From the NCBI GenBank assembly GCA_019912505.1, contig JAIOIM010000116.1, forward strand, positions 1-7,862: DNA of 7,862 nt. The letters are read 5' to 3'. Below the pieces are notes generated by a model. It was given only the letters and a program-made list of their open reading frames with translations, did no database searches and had not been told where the DNA came from. The position numbers were made by a program, and so were the translations under genes. This document shows, one piece after another, positions 6,342 through 7,862 of this stretch. Within the stretch, counting starts at the first letter, position 1; each line of letters opens with the position of its first letter. Source of the DNA: Ignavibacteriaceae bacterium (GTDB lineage Bacteria; Bacteroidota; Ignavibacteria; Ignavibacteriales; Ignavibacteriaceae).

Positions 6342-7862
6342 ATGAAAAAATTATTTTACCTTTTTGTTTTCGCTCTGATAAATATTTCTGCTTATTCACA
6401 AACGTATTTGCCCGGACTTTTTCCCAGCCCATATTTTTCAGAACAAACAGTTACATTCCCTTACGCGCCCGAAATTAGAGTTCATATTAACGCTCCATCT
6501 CCTTTTGAATTTAATCCGTTGAAGCCTGTCGGTATTGCTTTGTTCGCATTACCAAACGGAAATACAATTGAACAAACCGTGGGTAAAATTCTTGAGCCGG
6601 GTGATGACTGGCATTATGATATTCAACATATCGGGGCACAAACAAGATTCTTGAGACAGCATGTATCCGATTATAATGTTGTTACGGTGTATCTTGAAAC
6701 AACTCAGAAAAGCTGGCCTGCGTGGAATTCTGCTCATTCTAACCATGGGGTAATACTTAAAAATCTTGTAGAGTATTTGAAGTCGGTATATAGCCAGTAT
6801 AACCCGTTTGTTGTATTAACCGGGCACAGCGGCGGCGGCAGGTTTACATTTAGTTTCCTCGATGCATTCACGCAGATACCCTCCTATGTAAAACGTATTT
6901 CATTTCTCGACAGCAACTACGGGTATGAGCATTATTATGGTGATAAAATAATAAACTGGCTTAATGCATCAAGCGATAATTTTTTGAGCGTTATCGCTTA
7001 TAATGACAGCGTTGCACTTTACAATGGCGAACCGATTGTATCAGCGACAGGCGGCACGTGGTACCGCAGCCGTATTATGAAAACTTATATGTCATCTTCT
7101 TTTACTTTTGTAAATGAAGAAGATAATAACTTTATAAGGTACACCGCACTGAACGGTAGAATAAAATTTATCCTCAAAAAAAATCCTCTGCAGCAAATCT
7201 TACATACTGTTCAAGTAGAGAAAAACGGTTTTATACAGGGAATGGTTTCCGGCACGGCTGACGAGGGAATTGGATATGTGTATTACGGTTCGCGTGCTTA
7301 TACGCCGTGGATACAAATAAATGTAAGTCATCCTGCACAGCTTGCAATTCCTCCAAGAAATCCTGCATCAAAGACTGGATCTCAGTTTATGCAATACGTG
7401 ATGAATATGACGGTTGCACAGCGGGACGCGGCGGTGTATAACGAAATTTCTACCGGCAATATTCCAAATTTTTTACGGCTGTTAAAACAAATTGAAACTA
7501 CTTTCCAAGATGCAAATGGAACTTCGCATAATGTTAAATATGAAGTAATGCCCGACTACCTTGCAATCGGCTCAGACAGCGATTACTGCCGCATACCAAT
7601 GGGACCGATAACGGCACAGCGGCTTGGTGATTTGTTTGGCGCTGTTATGCCGACGCCGAAATTAGTTGATAACATATACCAGAATTGTGAAGTTAAACTT
7701 CAACCAGTAACTTATGCACCGGTTGGAAATCAAAACGAACTTGTACCGAAATTTGTTTTGCATAACACGGCTATCGATAGTCAGTTTGCTGTTGCGGCAG
7801 GTGTGCACGGGCAGTTAGCAGGCGGAACAAAAAAAGATGTGGTATTAAGTAACAAAATTATC
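6342..7862 (+). CDS. secreted alpha/beta-hydrolase-like protein fused to an uncharacterised GSDSDY-type domain (3' end beyond window)
   Basis: An open frame of 507 codons with no stop before the window edge, so the C-terminus is missing. The ATG at 6342 opens a signal peptide (MKKLFYLFVFALINISAYSQ, 1-20; cleavage near 19-20, no lipobox). Ribosome-binding support is weak. Residues about 30-300 look like an alpha/beta-hydrolase: strand VVTVYLET (113-120), strand FVVLTGHSGGGR (156-167) with Ser163 in a GxSxG elbow, then ISFLDSNYG (186-194) with Asp190 as a candidate acid, a strand FLSVIAYNDS (214-223), and His288 in ILHTVQVEKNGF as a candidate base. Esterase or amidase activity is inferred; the substrate is unknown. 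From about residue 365 a second conserved region appears: GNIPNFLR (372-379), PDYLAIGSDSDYCRIPMGPITAQ (split; GSD at 410-412), and GTKKDVVLSN (495-504). I recall this signature from uncharacterised bacterial proteins. The gene is separate from the TPR gene (253-bp gap). Confidence 0.82.
   Translation, partial: MKKLFYLFVFALINISAYSQTYLPGLFPSPYFSEQTVTFPYAPEIRVHINAPSPFEFNPLKPVGIALFALPNGNTIEQTVGKILEPGDDWHYDIQHIGAQTRFLRQHVSDYNVVTVYLETTQKSWPAWNSAHSNHGVILKNLVEYLKSVYSQYNPFVVLTGHSGGGRFTFSFLDAFTQIPSYVKRISFLDSNYGYEHYYGDKIINWLNASSDNFLSVIAYNDSVALYNGEPIVSATGGTWYRSRIMKTYMSSSFTFVNEEDNNFIRYTALNGRIKFILKKNPLQQILHTVQVEKNGFIQGMVSGTADEGIGYVYYGSRAYTPWIQINVSHPAQLAIPPRNPASKTGSQFMQYVMNMTVAQRDAAVYNEISTGNIPNFLRLLKQIETTFQDANGTSHNVKYEVMPDYLAIGSDSDYCRIPMGPITAQRLGDLFGAVMPTPKLVDNIYQNCEVKLQPVTYAPVGNQNELVPKFVLHNTAIDSQFAVAAGVHGQLAGGTKKDVVLSNKII

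Noticed and set aside
6549..6746. 65-residue minus-strand open frame near the right side
   Set aside because: It is antisense to the long hydrolase-like frame starting at 6342, which has a signal peptide and conserved motifs.
1..7862. CRISPR array, insertion sequence, transposase, toxin-antitoxin pair or phage genes
   Set aside because: No spaced direct repeats, terminal inverted repeats, or typical proteins of such systems were found on either strand.

Overview
The window reads as a piece of an AT-rich bacterial chromosome. It most likely comes from a member of the Bacteroidota/Ignavibacteriota (Chlorobi-related) group. I base this on a DUF4905-like gene, weak ribosome-binding sites before several genes, TATATT-type -10 boxes, and secreted proteins with short MKK-type signal peptides. 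The assignment comes from gene style and protein resemblance, not from a marker-gene comparison. All genes lie on the + strand, and the window looks like core-genome neighbourhood with no mobile element, RNA gene or CRISPR array.

Positions 81-3219 hold a tight cluster of four genes. They are a DUF4905-like protein, the AMMECR1-domain protein (AmmeMemoRadiSam system protein A), the MEMO1-like protein (system protein B), and a Rossmann-fold/DUF2520 protein. Gaps are 15 nt, an 11-nt overlap, and 0 nt, so the last three are very probably translated from one message. The radical SAM partner that names the AmmeMemoRadiSam system is not in the window.

Positions 3341-4849 encode a dimeric-type (alpha2) class II glycyl-tRNA synthetase. 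Its strong Shine-Dalgarno sequence is followed by ATC, not ATG, exactly where the family's N-terminal helix should begin. The nearest ordinary start (GTG at 3383) has no ribosome-binding site and would cut into that helix. A clear intrinsic terminator (4896-4923) closes this unit.

Positions 4946-6088 encode an exported tetratricopeptide-type helical-repeat protein with a TTG start. After a 253-bp AT-rich spacer with a possible promoter, a long open reading frame starts at 6342 and runs off the right edge with no stop codon (507 codons seen). It has a signal peptide, an alpha/beta-hydrolase-like part with a GHSGG nucleophile elbow, and a second conserved region (GSDSDYCRIPMGPITAQ ... KKDVVLSN) resembling an uncharacterised bacterial family. 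This apparent fusion is the least explained gene here. I see no obvious defence or other multi-gene novel system.
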